The notes below the pieces were generated by a model. It had not been told where the DNA came from. It did not search any database and saw only the letters and a list, made by a program, of their open reading frames with translations. From Hymenobacter sp. APR13 (lineage in GTDB: Bacteria; Bacteroidota; Bacteroidia; Cytophagales; Hymenobacteraceae), in assembly GCF_000737515.1 (NCBI RefSeq), contig NZ_CP006587.1:4583001-4647000 (forward strand): a stretch of DNA of 64,000 bases. Direction: 5' to 3'. Positions 45,713 to 54,683 of the stretch are shown piece after piece (position 1 is the stretch's first letter; each line of letters begins with the position of its first letter). The position numbers were made by a program, and so were the translations under genes.

Positions 45713-46993
45713 TTATTTCTGCTCGCCGCTGCCGCGCAGAGCCACTACTGGGTTGAGGCGCGACATTTTCCAGGCGGGATACACGCCGCTCATCAGCCCA
45801 AACAGCAGGGCCAGCCCCAGACCCCAGCCGAACACCCGCCAGCTCAGGCTGAACTGGGCATAGGCTACGATATGGGCGTCGTTGAGTAGCGCCAGCGCGC
45901 CGGCAGCCAGGCCCAGGCCCAGCAGGCCGCCCACCACGGCCAGCACCACGTTTTCCACCAAAAACTGCCCCACCAGGTTGCGGCCCGTAGCCCCAAAGGC
46001 CTTCCGAACGCCAATCTCGCTGGAGCGCTCCAGAATGCGCGTCACGTTCAGGTTCACCAGGTTCAGGGCTGGCAGCAGCATAAACAGTAGCCCCATGAGG
46101 GCACAAATCAGGTAGAAGGCCCCCACGTTGTCGTTGTCCAGGGTCTGGGAGTTGCCGGAGCCCACGGACCGGGTGATGTGGAGGGCGCGGGTGAAGGTGG
46201 CCAGCATGGGGTCGGCGTAGGAATAGATGGCCTTCACTTCCTTGGGATTTGGGATTTCCACGCGCTGCACCATCTGGCGGTATTCCTCACGCATGGCTGG
46301 GGCCGCCGCTGCCGTGGGTGCCAGCAGCACCACCAGAAACTCCCCCCCTATGCTACTATCACGCACCAATGACGGGCTCAGCGTGTAGGGCACCCACACA
46401 TCGGCATAGGAGGCAATGTGCACGGCCGACACGTTGTGCACCACCCCAGCCACGCGGTAGCGTTTCAGGTCTATCTCGATGGTGCGCCCCACCACGTCGG
46501 CGGTGCCGAAGTAGCTGCGGGCCGTGGCTTCGTTGAGCACGCAAACGCGCTGGGCCTGCGCCACTTCGGCCCTGCTGAACGCCCGCCCGCCCACAAACTC
46601 GAAGTCCATGATCTGCCAGAAGTCCCCATCGGTGTAGCGGATATCCAGCGGGAGCAGGCCGTTGTTGGTGAAGGCCGTGGCATTGTAAATATTCGATGTC
46701 AAGGCTACTTTCTCCGGCGTCTTCATCCGGCGGATGTAGGTATCCACGAAATGCACGCTGGCGGGCCGGTTCATCCAACCGTGGCCGTCCACCATCTCCT
46801 GCCTGATGGTATTCACGAACAGCATCCTGTCAATGCGCTTTTCTGGCATATTGGGCCCCACTACGTGGTCTACCAGGGCCATCACCACTAGCAGAATCAT
46901 CAGTGTAAAGCTCACGCCGAACAGGTTGATAAACGTGAAAAACCGGCGGCGCAGCAAGACTTTCCAGGCAAGCTTGAGGTAGCTGAGAAGCAT
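45713..46993 (-). CDS. MacB/FtsX-type ABC transporter permease (first of pair)
   Basis: The 426-residue protein has the same layout as the next gene. The N-terminal helix is FTFINLFGVSFTLMILLVVMA, then comes a MacB_PCD periplasmic domain and three C-terminal membrane helices. The FtsX signature SSEIGVRKAFGATG and final VYPAWKMSRLNPVVALR are typical. The two permeases are only distantly alike and likely form a heterodimer with the single ATPase encoded at 47153-47893. Between ATPase and permease lies a 109-bp inverted-repeat element, so read-through transcription must cross it. Confidence 0.92.
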   Translation of the reverse strand: MLLSYLKLAWKVLLRRRFFTFINLFGVSFTLMILLVVMALVDHVVGPNMPEKRIDRMLFVNTIRQEMVDGHGWMNRPASVHFVDTYIRRMKTPEKVALTSNIYNATAFTNNGLLPLDIRYTDGDFWQIMDFEFVGGRAFSRAEVAQAQRVCVLNEATARSYFGTADVVGRTIEIDLKRYRVAGVVHNVSAVHIASYADVWVPYTLSPSLVRDSSIGGEFLVVLLAPTAAAAPAMREEYRQMVQRVEIPNPKEVKAIYSYADPMLATFTRALHITRSVGSGNSQTLDNDNVGAFYLICALMGLLFMLLPALNLVNLNVTRILERSSEIGVRKAFGATGRNLVGQFLVENVVLAVVGGLLGLGLAAGALALLNDAHIVAYAQFSLSWRVFGWGLGLALLFGLMSGVYPAWKMSRLNPVVALRGSGEQK

Positions 46994-47028
46994 ATAGTTT
47001 CAGTTAAAAAGGAAGGAGCCGTCATGCT

Positions 47029-47137
47029 GAGCGAAGGCGCAGCCGCAGTTGAAGCATCTCTACCGCTTCGTTTTCACGATTGAGTTAGTCAGAGATAGAG
47101 ATGCTTCGACAAGCGGACGCCAGATCAAGCATGACGG
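47029..47137. repeat. Inverted-repeat dispersed element between ATPase and permease genes
   Basis: The outer arms CCGTCATGCT and AGCATGACGG and the inner arms GAAGCATCTCTAC and GATAGAGATGCTTC pair across 109 bp. Intervening parts are less conserved. The outer arm core GTCATGCTGAGCG also forms the small palindrome at 42301-42328. The layout resembles a non-autonomous palindromic element rather than a simple terminator. Confidence 0.8.
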
Positions 47138-47152
47138 TCAAACAGCGACGTT

Positions 47153-47893
47153 CTATGAGACTTGGCTGCCGTCGAAGAAGCGGATGAGGCGCTGGGTTTT
47201 CAGGGCCTGCTGCTCGTCGTGGGTGACCATCACGATGGTGGTGCCTTCCTGGCGGTTGAGGTGCAGCAGCAGGTCCATAATCTCCTCCCCCATCACCGAG
47301 TCGAGGTTGCCGGTGGGCTCGTCGGCGAGGATGATTTCGGGGCGGCCGGCCAGGGCCCGTGCAATAGCCACGCGCTGGCGCTGCCCCCCGGAAAGCTGAC
47401 TGGGGAAGTGGCTGGTGCGCGGACTCAGGCCCACTTTATCGAGGGCGGCGTAGGCCCGCTCCCGGCGTTCTTTGCCCCCCACGCCGGGCCGGTACAGCAG
47501 CGGCAGCTCCACGTTATCGAGCACCGAGAGGTCGTTGATGAGGTGGTAGCTCTGGAACACGAACCCAATTTTGTGGTTGCGCAGCGCGGCCAGTTCCCGG
47601 TCGGAGTATGATTGCACGGGGCGGCCATCCAGCTCGATTTCGCCGCTGGTGGGCTCGTCTAGCAGCCCCATAATGCTGAGCAGCGTGGATTTGCCACAGC
47701 CGCTGGGCCCCATAATCGACACGAATTCCCCCTGCCCGATGGTCAGGTTCACTTGGTGCAAAGCCACCGTTTCGATGGTTTTGGTCTGGTAGACCTTCTC
47801 GATGTTGCGCAGCTGCAGCACGGGTGGGCGGGTAGAGAGCTGAGCCGCCGAAGCAGCGGGGTGGGCATTAGCCGAAGCGAGGATATTTTCCAT
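47153..47893 (-). CDS. MacB/LolD-type ABC transporter ATPase
   Basis: The 246-residue protein has Walker A GPSGCGKST, Q loop QSYHLINDLSV, signature LSGGQRQRVAIARAL, Walker B IILADEPTGNLD and H loop VTHDEQQAL. It belongs to the LolD/MacB/FtsE-like group that works with FtsX-type permeases. ATG 47893 was chosen because the frame further upstream overlaps the promoter region at 47964-47980. It is the first gene of the ATPase-permease-permease unit, with the palindromic activator site 153 bp upstream of the start codon. Confidence 0.94.
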   Translation of the reverse strand: MENILASANAHPAASAAQLSTRPPVLQLRNIEKVYQTKTIETVALHQVNLTIGQGEFVSIMGPSGCGKSTLLSIMGLLDEPTSGEIELDGRPVQSYSDRELAALRNHKIGFVFQSYHLINDLSVLDNVELPLLYRPGVGGKERRERAYAALDKVGLSPRTSHFPSQLSGGQRQRVAIARALAGRPEIILADEPTGNLDSVMGEEIMDLLLHLNRQEGTTIVMVTHDEQQALKTQRLIRFFDGSQVS

Positions 47894-47963
47894 GGAAGCA
47901 GTCAGGAGAGGTTGCGAATGGTGTCCGGTTGCGGGCAGTCGGCGGGCCGGATTGCGGTACCTT

Positions 47964-47980
47964 AGCCAAGCCGAATGCCA
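47964..47980 (-). promoter_or_regulatory. Sigma-54-like promoter of the ATPase/permease genes
   Basis: The minus strand reads TGGCA-TTCGGC-TTGGCT. The GG (-24-like) and the TTGGC (-12-like) parts fit sigma-54 promoters, with spacing one base longer than the TGGCAC-N5-TTGC consensus. The same 17-bp layout occurs at 51070-51086. Both are 65 bp from a matching palindrome. Confidence 0.6.
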
Positions 47981-48045
47981 ATTGTTCAAAAATCTATTTA
48001 TCAGTTATTTACAATCAATTTCACAATGCCACCCGGCGCAAAATA

Positions 48046-48069
48046 TGTCCGATTCCGGACACGGTGTTC
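48046..48069. promoter_or_regulatory. Palindromic activator site upstream of the ATPase/permease genes
   Basis: TGTCCG-ATTC-CGGACA is followed by CGGTGTTC. A sequence with only two differences, both in the central four bases, lies at 51152-51175. The distance to the sigma-54-like promoter is 65 bp, as at the other site. Confidence 0.65.
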
Positions 48070-48197
48070 GGTTGCAGCCGTTTCGTGAGTCCGGTCCGGC
48101 AGGCCGGTTTAAGCAAGCTGATGTTGTTGCGCCGTCGTTCGGGCGTCAGCACGCGGCAACCGGCCCGACGGCTTGCAGCCGCCGGACCGGGACGCGG

Positions 48198-49781
48198 CTA
48201 CTGCGCGGCCAGGGGCTGCTGCCGCTCGAAGTCGTAGAGGGTGAGGGCGCGGAGGCGGTAGTGCGCCACCCAGGCGGCGCGCAGAGCCAGAATATAGGTG
48301 CGGCGGGCCTGGTCCTTTTCGGCGGAGGCAATGGTGAGGTCGGTGAGGCTGATGCGGCCGACTTTGTAGGTGGCCTGGGCAATGGCGTAGCGCTGCCGGG
48401 CCAGCGAATCGGACCGGGCCGTGAGGGTTAGCTGCTCAGCCAGGGTGCCGAGCTGGGCGGCCTGCACCTCCACGCTGAGCGCGAAGCTGGCTTCTTCCTG
48501 AGCCACATCGGTCTGCACCTGGCGGCGGGTAAGCTCGGCGGTTTTGACGATGGATTTCTGCCGGCCCCAGTCCACGAGCGGCAGCGCGAAGGTGAGGCGC
48601 ACCTGCTGCTGGTTTTGCAAAGCGGCGTAGGTGTCCCAGAGGTTACCGGCCTGGTTTACGTAGCCCAGATTGGCGGCCAGTGTGGCCTGAAAACCAGTGC
48701 TGCCCCGGGCCAGGGCCACGGCCCGCTCGGCCTCCAACAGCCGCCGTCGGAACGCCAGCCCCACGCTGCGGTACTGCTGCGCCTCGGCCAGCGCCCGGCC
48801 GGCCGGCACCACCAGCCGCGGGACGGCGGCCGGCACCGCGAGGCGCAGATGCTCGGCCGACAGGCCGGTATAGATCTGGAGCTCCACGGCCGCATTCTGA
48901 GCATCGAGCTGGCCCTGGGCTACGGCCTGGCGGGCATTCAGCAGGTTCAGCTCCAGCCGCAGTACGTCGCTCTGGGAGAGGCGACCCAGCCGGTACCGCT
49001 CCTGCCCGATGCGCAGCAGTTCCTCGTTGGCCTGCACGTTCTGGCCCGCTACCTCGGCGTTTACCTGTTGCTGCAGCACATCAAAATACAGCTCCGTGAT
49101 GCGCTGGGCAATGGTTTCGCGCTCCTCCACGTACAGCCGCTGGCTTTCCTGGTAGCGCAGCGTCTCCACGCGGCGGGCCCATTTCAGGTTGTTGAACATA
49201 CCCAGCGGCTGGGTGAGGCCGATGGCTACGGGCTGGTTGTTATAGCGCTTCAGGCCGCCATTGAAGTCGTCGAAGCGCTGCAGTTCGGAGGCCACGAACA
49301 CCTGCCCGCCGGTGCGGCCGATGTTCTGAGTGAGCGTCAGGGCCAGGTTGGAATTGTTGATGCGCACGGCCCGGAAGTCGGTGGTGCCATCGGGCTGCAC
49401 CACGGGCGTCACAGCGCGACTGAAACCGGGCAACGTGCCCTGCAGCCCCAACTGCGGCCGGTAGTTGGCCTGGTAACCGCGCCACTGCCAGTAGCTTTGG
49501 TCGCGGCTGGTGGCGGCCTGCTTGGCCACCGCCGACTGGCTGAGCGCCTGCTCAATCACCTGCTGCAGAGACACGGCCGGCGGCTGGTTCTGGGCCAGCG
49601 CGGGCATTGTCAGCAAGAGCAGCAACCCGGTGTAGAGAGGCGACACTTCGCGTCTTGGTGCGTGCTGAGGTCGTTTTGGTGAGGTAATTCTGGCAGGAGT
49701 ATCACTGGCCGTTCTGACGGGAGACGCAAAATATTGCGTCTCTACAACCCAATCGGCTAAGGCGGAGAAAAGCTGTTGCAT
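48198..49781 (-). CDS. TolC-family outer-membrane efflux channel
   Basis: The C-terminal 470 or so residues match the outer-membrane efflux protein family: repeated helical hairpins and strand segments (SNLALTLTQNIGRTGG, QPVAIGLTQPLGMFNN, RLGRLSQSDVLRLELNLLNARQAVAQ, KVGRISLTDLTIASAEKDQARRTYILALRAAWVA with gaps). It would form the outer-membrane exit duct of the adjacent ABC or HlyD-dependent pump. The start is uncertain. The ATG at 49781 lies 5 bp after the adaptor stop, but the first 45 codons then translate a palindromic repeat region (49633-49742). The hydrophobic signal-like segment (YTGLLLLLTMPALAQ) begins only after it. A GTG at 49646 would give a normal N-terminus. Confidence 0.9.
   Translation of the reverse strand: MQQLFSALADWVVETQYFASPVRTASDTPARITSPKRPQHAPRREVSPLYTGLLLLLTMPALAQNQPPAVSLQQVIEQALSQSAVAKQAATSRDQSYWQWRGYQANYRPQLGLQGTLPGFSRAVTPVVQPDGTTDFRAVRINNSNLALTLTQNIGRTGGQVFVASELQRFDDFNGGLKRYNNQPVAIGLTQPLGMFNNLKWARRVETLRYQESQRLYVEERETIAQRITELYFDVLQQQVNAEVAGQNVQANEELLRIGQERYRLGRLSQSDVLRLELNLLNARQAVAQGQLDAQNAAVELQIYTGLSAEHLRLAVPAAVPRLVVPAGRALAEAQQYRSVGLAFRRRLLEAERAVALARGSTGFQATLAANLGYVNQAGNLWDTYAALQNQQQVRLTFALPLVDWGRQKSIVKTAELTRRQVQTDVAQEEASFALSVEVQAAQLGTLAEQLTLTARSDSLARQRYAIAQATYKVGRISLTDLTIASAEKDQARRTYILALRAAWVAHYRLRALTLYDFERQQPLAAQ
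49721..49742. repeat. GAGACGCAA palindrome in the TolC leader region
   Basis: Perfect 9-bp arms GAGACGCAA and TTGCGTCTC surround AATA. A second related string (GTAGAGAGGCGAC, ACTTCGCGTCT) lies at about 49633-49657. Palindromes of the GAGACGCAA type are typical dispersed elements. They fall inside the longest possible TolC frame. Confidence 0.65.
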
Positions 49782-49786
49782 GGCCG

Positions 49787-51034
49787 TTAGTCGTGGAGGG
49801 TGAGTTCGGGCGTGTCGGCGTAGTCCTTCGTGTCGGACACTACTACTTCCTCGCCGGGCCGCAGGCCGCCGGTTATCTGCACGTAGTCGAAGTTGCTGTC
49901 GCCGAACTGCACGATGCGGCGCACAGCTTTGCCGTCCTGCACCACAAATACCGGCTGCTCCTTGCCGCCCTGGTAGAACGGCCCGTTTTTGAGGCGCACC
50001 ACGTTGTGGTGGGCTTTCGTCACCACGAATACATCGGCCCGCAGGTTGGCACGCAAGGCCGGGTGGTGGTCCTGGGCCAGGGTGGCGTAGAAGGAAACCA
50101 CGCCTTTCTCCACGGCCGGACTGATGGTGCTGATGGTGCCGCGCAAATCGGTGCCGTTGATGCGGATAACCACCGCATCCTGCAGGTGCAGGGCATCGGC
50201 GTAGGCGTCGGAAATGGTGGCGCGTACCCGGAAGCGGCTCAGGTCGGCCACGCGGGCCAGCGGGTCGCCGGCCTGCACGGTGGTGCCCAGGTCCTCGTTC
50301 ACCCAGGTCAGCACGCCGGGCTGCTGGCTGCTGATGTTGGCCTGCTGCAGCTTGCCGGCCAGCTCGGTAATGCTGCGTTCCTGGATCTGGAGGGTGAAAC
50401 CCAGTTCGCGCACATCGGCGGCGTTGGCGGCGCGCTGGTTGCGGATTTGCTCCGCGAGGCGCTGCTGCTCCAGCCGGGCCACGCGCAGGCTCAGCTCGGC
50501 CTGGCGCACGCTCTCGGCGGTGCCGCCCCCAATCTGCAGCAGGTATTGCTCGTCGCGCAGCGCCGACTGCAGGCTGCGCACCTTCACCTGCTGCACCTGC
50601 TCCTGGGAACGAAGGTCGTTGAGGGCTTTTTCGAGGCTGAGCTGGAGCTGGCTGTTCTTGTTGCGGTGTTGCTGCTGCTCGTCCTGGAGCTTAGCCAGGG
50701 CCGTGCTGGTCAGTTCCCGGTCCAGCTCCAGAATCGTCTGGCCCGGCTGCACCCGGCTGCCCACCGCCACCGCCACCCGCCGGATGGTGCTCTGAATGGG
50801 ACTGGTAATCACCGCCTCGTGGGCCGGAATGATGACGCCGGCCGCCGTGAGAGAGGCTTCCACGTCGCCTGTTTCGGCGCGGGCCGTGAGGATGCTGGCA
50901 CGGCTGAGGCCGGGCCGGAGCACCGTGCGGAAGGCCAGCAGGCCCACCGCCAGCAGCAGCAGCAGCCCCGCGCCCAGCAGCCAGCGGCGGCGCAAACGAC
51001 GGTTTTGGGTGGTCTGAGGAATGGCTCTGTCCAT
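49787..51034 (-). CDS. HlyD/MacA-type periplasmic adaptor
   Basis: The 415-residue protein has a single N-terminal membrane helix (WLLGAGLLLLLAVGLLAFRTV), a lipoyl/hairpin region with a long coiled coil (about residues 100-235, ELTSTALAKLQDEQQQHRNK and following), and a beta-barrel domain (AGDPLARVADLSRFRV, GTDLRGTISTISPAVEKGVV) with the membrane-proximal GLRPGEEVVV segment. It connects an inner-membrane transporter to TolC. It starts at ATG 51034, 36 bp downstream of the sigma-54-like promoter, and is followed at 5 bp by the TolC gene. The matching ATPase and permeases are in a second unit. Confidence 0.93.
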   Translation of the reverse strand: MDRAIPQTTQNRRLRRRWLLGAGLLLLLAVGLLAFRTVLRPGLSRASILTARAETGDVEASLTAAGVIIPAHEAVITSPIQSTIRRVAVAVGSRVQPGQTILELDRELTSTALAKLQDEQQQHRNKNSQLQLSLEKALNDLRSQEQVQQVKVRSLQSALRDEQYLLQIGGGTAESVRQAELSLRVARLEQQRLAEQIRNQRAANAADVRELGFTLQIQERSITELAGKLQQANISSQQPGVLTWVNEDLGTTVQAGDPLARVADLSRFRVRATISDAYADALHLQDAVVIRINGTDLRGTISTISPAVEKGVVSFYATLAQDHHPALRANLRADVFVVTKAHHNVVRLKNGPFYQGGKEQPVFVVQDGKAVRRIVQFGDSNFDYVQITGGLRPGEEVVVSDTKDYADTPELTLHD

Positions 51035-51069
51035 TTTCGTACAGGTAGCAGGAAGGTACTACCTGACAT

Positions 51070-51086
51070 AGCCAACGGCCGTGCCA
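51070..51086 (-). promoter_or_regulatory. Sigma-54-like promoter of the adaptor/TolC genes
   Basis: The minus strand reads TGGCA-CGGCCG-TTGGCT, the same 17-bp layout as 47964-47980. TGGCACG matches the -24 half of the sigma-54 consensus. The -12 half has TTGGC where TTGC is expected. Confidence 0.6.
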
Positions 51087-51151
51087 TTTATTCAAATCAT
51101 TGCAATACAGCTTATTACATCAATTATTATCTATACTGCATTCATCAATTG

Positions 51152-51175
51152 TGTCCGAAACCGGACACGGTGTTC
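51152..51175. promoter_or_regulatory. Palindromic activator site upstream of the adaptor/TolC genes
   Basis: TGTCCG-AAAC-CGGACA is followed by CGGTGTTC, 22 of 24 bases identical to 48046-48069. The left neighbour G extends the arms to seven bases on this copy. The gap to the promoter is 65 bp of A/T-rich DNA, suitable for bending. Confidence 0.65.
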
Positions 51176-51546
51176 ACTACCAGCCGTCTGCTGCAATGCG
51201 GCTGGGCTAGCCTACATTACTACCAGCCCCTAGCAATGAGCAAATAGCTGGCGCAGTATGAGCCTTTTCGTTAGCTAACCCAACTACTAGCAGCTTGGAA
51301 ATTTTGGCCAGCTAGTCACCAACTCAGCTGACGAAATACCAAAAGGGCTGCGGTTCGAAAATAAAATATCGAGTTCAGGCTACCCTTTGGCGCTATGGCG
51401 CATCTAATAACCCAGATGCCCGTCAATATGGCTTAATAGGCTTATTTAGAGGTTTTTGGGGATATTTTCAGCCAGTATCCAGTACCCTAAGCCCCATATT
51501 CTACAACCCGATAACCGCGTAACACAAAATTAATTTCACCAGTACC
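51176..51546. other. Intergenic region, no gene recognised
   Basis: This is 370 bp of lower-GC sequence between the activator site and the receptor promoter. A short palindrome GTTAGCTAAC occurs at about 51271-51280. No gene or RNA is supported. Confidence 0.45.
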
Positions 51547-51577
51547 TTGCGTCACATAGTACCTTTACTTACCTTTG
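51547..51577 (+). promoter_or_regulatory. Bacteroidota-type promoter of the TonB-dependent receptor
   Basis: TTG (51547-51549), a 20-bp spacer, then TACCTTTG (51570-51577) match the TTTG / TAnnTTTG consensus. The untranslated leader to the ATG at 51869 would be about 285 bases, which is long and could hold regulation. Confidence 0.65.
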
Positions 51578-51868
51578 GATCATTAAGTAGCAAATCTCTC
51601 AGCCGCTTGTGCTGCTCCTGAACCGGAGCCCACCCGCGGCCACCGCCAGACACCTCCGCGCCAATCGGGCCGGCAGTAGGCAGCTCGCTCGAAAACTTTG
51701 TTTCCGGCCGCTGTTCGCGTGTTTTGGCTTCTCTGGCACCTCAGGTATGGCCTGAGCGTCGCCCCTCCTTTTCGTGCCTTTGTCACGGGCAAACAGCCTC
51801 CCAGCGGAACCGCGGCCGCCTGGAACGGTACCCCTTTGCCTGGTTTGTTTTTCAACTCACCACTCCCC

Positions 51869-54346
51869 ATGACTTCCTCTACGTCTTTCAGCCAGGCCCT
51901 CAAAGGCCTGGGGTTCCTCGCTATGCTCGCTCCGCTGACCGCAGCAGCCCAACAGCCAACCGGCGCGGTTTCCGGCACCCTTCTCGACCAAGCCAGCGGG
52001 CAGCCGCTGCCTTTCGCCAACGTGGTGGTGCTCCGGGCCCAGGATTCCACGTTTGTGAGCGGCGCCCAAACCGGCGAAAACGGCACCTTTGAGCTGGCTT
52101 CGCTGGGGCTGGGCTCCTATCTGCTGAAGGCTTCGGCCATTGGCTACCAGGGATTTCGCCGGAAGGTGGCGCTGAGCAGCACAGCGCCTAGCGTCCGGCT
52201 GGGGACTCTGAAACTGATTCCGACCGCCACCCAGCTCAAGGGCGTGACGGTGACCGGCGAGCGGGCCACCATCGAGAATGAGCCCGGCAAGCGGGTTATC
52301 AACGTGGAAAAAGACCTGGCCAGCGTGGGCGGCATGGCTACCGATGTGCTGCGCAATGTACCTTCAGTGGCCGTGGATGCCAACGGCGCAGTGAGCCTGC
52401 GCGGCTCGGCCAACCTGACCATCCTTATAGACGGTAAGCCCTCGGGCGGCAGCAACGGCGGTACGGGCCTGCGCCTCGACCAGATTCCGGCCTCCCGCAT
52501 TTCGCGCATCGAGGTAATTACCAACCCCTCGGCCAAGTACGATGCCCAGGGCACGGCCGTGCTGAACGTGATTCTGAAAAAACAGACCAAAAACGGCGTA
52601 AACGGCCAGGCCAGCCTGCTGGGCGGCACTGGCGACAAGTACAACGCCAGCCTGAGCCTGAACCGGCACCAGGGCAAAAGCAACCTGAGCGCGAGCTACG
52701 ACCGCCAGGATGAGCACTACCGCAACCGCACCGACAACCGCCAGACTTCCGGCGACGTGACCACCCGCCAGGACGGCACTGGCCGGGAGCGGAATGACTC
52801 CCACTCCCTGCGCCTGGGCCTGGACTACGAGCTGACGCCCGAGCAAAGCCTGAATCTGAGCGTGTCGCCCACCTGGCAGCACGAGCAGGACCTGGGCTTC
52901 CAGCGCCTCAGCACCGAGCGGGCCGGCCAGCCCACCACCACCCAGCTGGGCCAGCAGGAGCTGAACGTGGATGTGCGGATACTGGAAAACGTGGGCAGCT
53001 ACCGCCGCACCTGGGAAGCCCACAAAGGCCGCGAGCTGACGGCCGTAGGCGGTGCGGTGCTGGTAGACGCCAAGGTGCCCGTGACCCAGACGCTGGAAGC
53101 CGGCGCCCTCAGCGGCTGGCGGCAGCAGATGGATGTGCAGGCCCGCATCTACTTTGCCCAGCTCGACTACACCCACCCGCTGGCCGGCAACAAAGGCAAG
53201 CTGGAAACCGGCCTGAAGGTGCAGCAGCAGCGCAGCAACGGCATTGCCGACCTGTTTGCCCTCCAGCCCGACGCCCCCGGCCAGTACGTCCGCGACCCGG
53301 CCCGCTCCCTGGCCTACAACTTCCGCGAAACCGTGCCGGCCGCCTACGCCAACTTCCAGCGCGGCTGGAACGGCTGGAACGCCCAGGCTGGCCTGCGCAC
53401 CGAGTACACCAACACCAACGGGGACGTGAACGGCGGCCAGGGCAGGTTTAAGCTCGATTACCTGGGCCTGTTCCCCACCGCCAGCATCAGCCGGGGCATG
53501 GGCCGGGCCGATTCCACCAAAGGCGGGGCGCAGCCGCAGCAGCTTTCCTTCAGCTACGCCCGCCGCCTCAACCGGCCGAATTTCATGCAGCAGCTGGCCG
53601 TGCCGCTGTACCAGGACCCGCGCTTCTACCGCCTTGGCAACCCGTCGTTGCGCGCTGAGTTCAGCCACAACCTGGAAGTGAGCCACCAGCTGAGCCTGCC
53701 CGGCGGGGCCGAAATTACCACCACGCTGTTCGGCCGCTTCACCAGCAACGCCATCCAGCGCCTGCGCAACGTGGATACGCTGGCCACCAACCTCAACCCG
53801 GCCGCCGGGCTGGTGCTGGTGGAAACCTACCGCAACGCCGGCACCACCGCCAACGTGGGTCTGGAGATGACCTGGGCCCAGCCCCTCACGGCCTGGTGGC
53901 GCGTGCAGGCCAGCGGCTCGCTGTACCGCACCCAGTTCCAGACCAACGCCGAAAACACCGTAGACCGCCGTGCTTTGGCCGGCAACGTGCGCCTCAACCA
54001 AAACTTCACGCCCACGCCTACCCTGGATGTGCAGCTGACCGGCCAGTACAACTCGGCCATCCTCACGGCCCAGGGCCGCCGCCTGGCCTACGGGGGCATT
54101 GATGTGGCCCTGCGCCAGCGCCTGTGGCAGAACCGCGCCGCCCTCACCCTGCGCGTGTCCGACGTGCTGAACACCCAGGTGCGCAGCTCCGTGGTCGACT
54201 CGCCCGACCTCACGGCCAACCTCTACACCAAGCCCGAAACGCGGGTGGGCTGGCTGGGCTTCACCTGGTACTTAGGCGCTTCCAAAGCCAAAGCCGGCCG
54301 CATCGAAGGCGCACCCAAAGGCGGTGGCGGTGGCTTCGGCGGCTAG
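51869..54346 (+). CDS. TonB-dependent receptor-like outer-membrane protein with CarboxypepD_reg domain
   Basis: The protein has 825 residues from ATG 51869. The signal peptide ends around AAAQQP. A CarboxypepD regulatory-like domain (GAVSGTLLDQASGQPLPFANV, GENGTFELASLGLGSYLLKASAIGYQGF, given in parts) is followed by a plug (VLRNVPSVAVDANGAVSLRG, ISRIEVITNPSAKYDAQGTA) and an OMP_b-brl_3 type barrel ending SKAKAGRIEGAPKGGGGGFGG. The ending is Gly-rich, not the usual aromatic C-terminus. Lack of a clear SusD neighbour makes a polysaccharide-uptake role unlikely, and the substrate cannot be inferred. A good promoter lies upstream. A frame start at 51698 adds an implausible non-signal leader. Confidence 0.9.
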   Translation: MTSSTSFSQALKGLGFLAMLAPLTAAAQQPTGAVSGTLLDQASGQPLPFANVVVLRAQDSTFVSGAQTGENGTFELASLGLGSYLLKASAIGYQGFRRKVALSSTAPSVRLGTLKLIPTATQLKGVTVTGERATIENEPGKRVINVEKDLASVGGMATDVLRNVPSVAVDANGAVSLRGSANLTILIDGKPSGGSNGGTGLRLDQIPASRISRIEVITNPSAKYDAQGTAVLNVILKKQTKNGVNGQASLLGGTGDKYNASLSLNRHQGKSNLSASYDRQDEHYRNRTDNRQTSGDVTTRQDGTGRERNDSHSLRLGLDYELTPEQSLNLSVSPTWQHEQDLGFQRLSTERAGQPTTTQLGQQELNVDVRILENVGSYRRTWEAHKGRELTAVGGAVLVDAKVPVTQTLEAGALSGWRQQMDVQARIYFAQLDYTHPLAGNKGKLETGLKVQQQRSNGIADLFALQPDAPGQYVRDPARSLAYNFRETVPAAYANFQRGWNGWNAQAGLRTEYTNTNGDVNGGQGRFKLDYLGLFPTASISRGMGRADSTKGGAQPQQLSFSYARRLNRPNFMQQLAVPLYQDPRFYRLGNPSLRAEFSHNLEVSHQLSLPGGAEITTTLFGRFTSNAIQRLRNVDTLATNLNPAAGLVLVETYRNAGTTANVGLEMTWAQPLTAWWRVQASGSLYRTQFQTNAENTVDRRALAGNVRLNQNFTPTPTLDVQLTGQYNSAILTAQGRRLAYGGIDVALRQRLWQNRAALTLRVSDVLNTQVRSSVVDSPDLTANLYTKPETRVGWLGFTWYLGASKAKAGRIEGAPKGGGGGFGG

Positions 54347-54683
54347 CATTCACTTCCCCGCTGATTTGGGTCGGCGCGCTGCTCTAGCAAATGCCTGAAA
54401 ATTTCCTTCGCCGTTCAGGCATCCTTTCCCAGGCACCTGCCATCTATCACCCAGAAGGTCAGCTGCTTCGAATACAACTAACACCTACTCCCGGCCGGCT
54501 CCCTTTTTCGTTTCCTGCCGCTGTTGTCCCGCCGATTTGGGTGGCGGGGTCTGGTCCTGGCCTGCGCCTATAGCGCGCCGGGTGTTCCACCTGCTTTTCT
54601 CACTTGCTCCCGGTTTTCGCCGGCCCGTCGGGGCCGACTGACGGGCAGCGCCTTGCCTTCTCATTCCAACCTTTCTGAGCATC

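Noticed and set aside
52364-54001. Long minus-strand frame (545 codons) opposite the TonB-type receptor
   Set aside because: The receptor on the plus strand has signal peptide, domain motifs and promoter. The minus frame has only low-complexity Gly/Val/Ala/His sequence.
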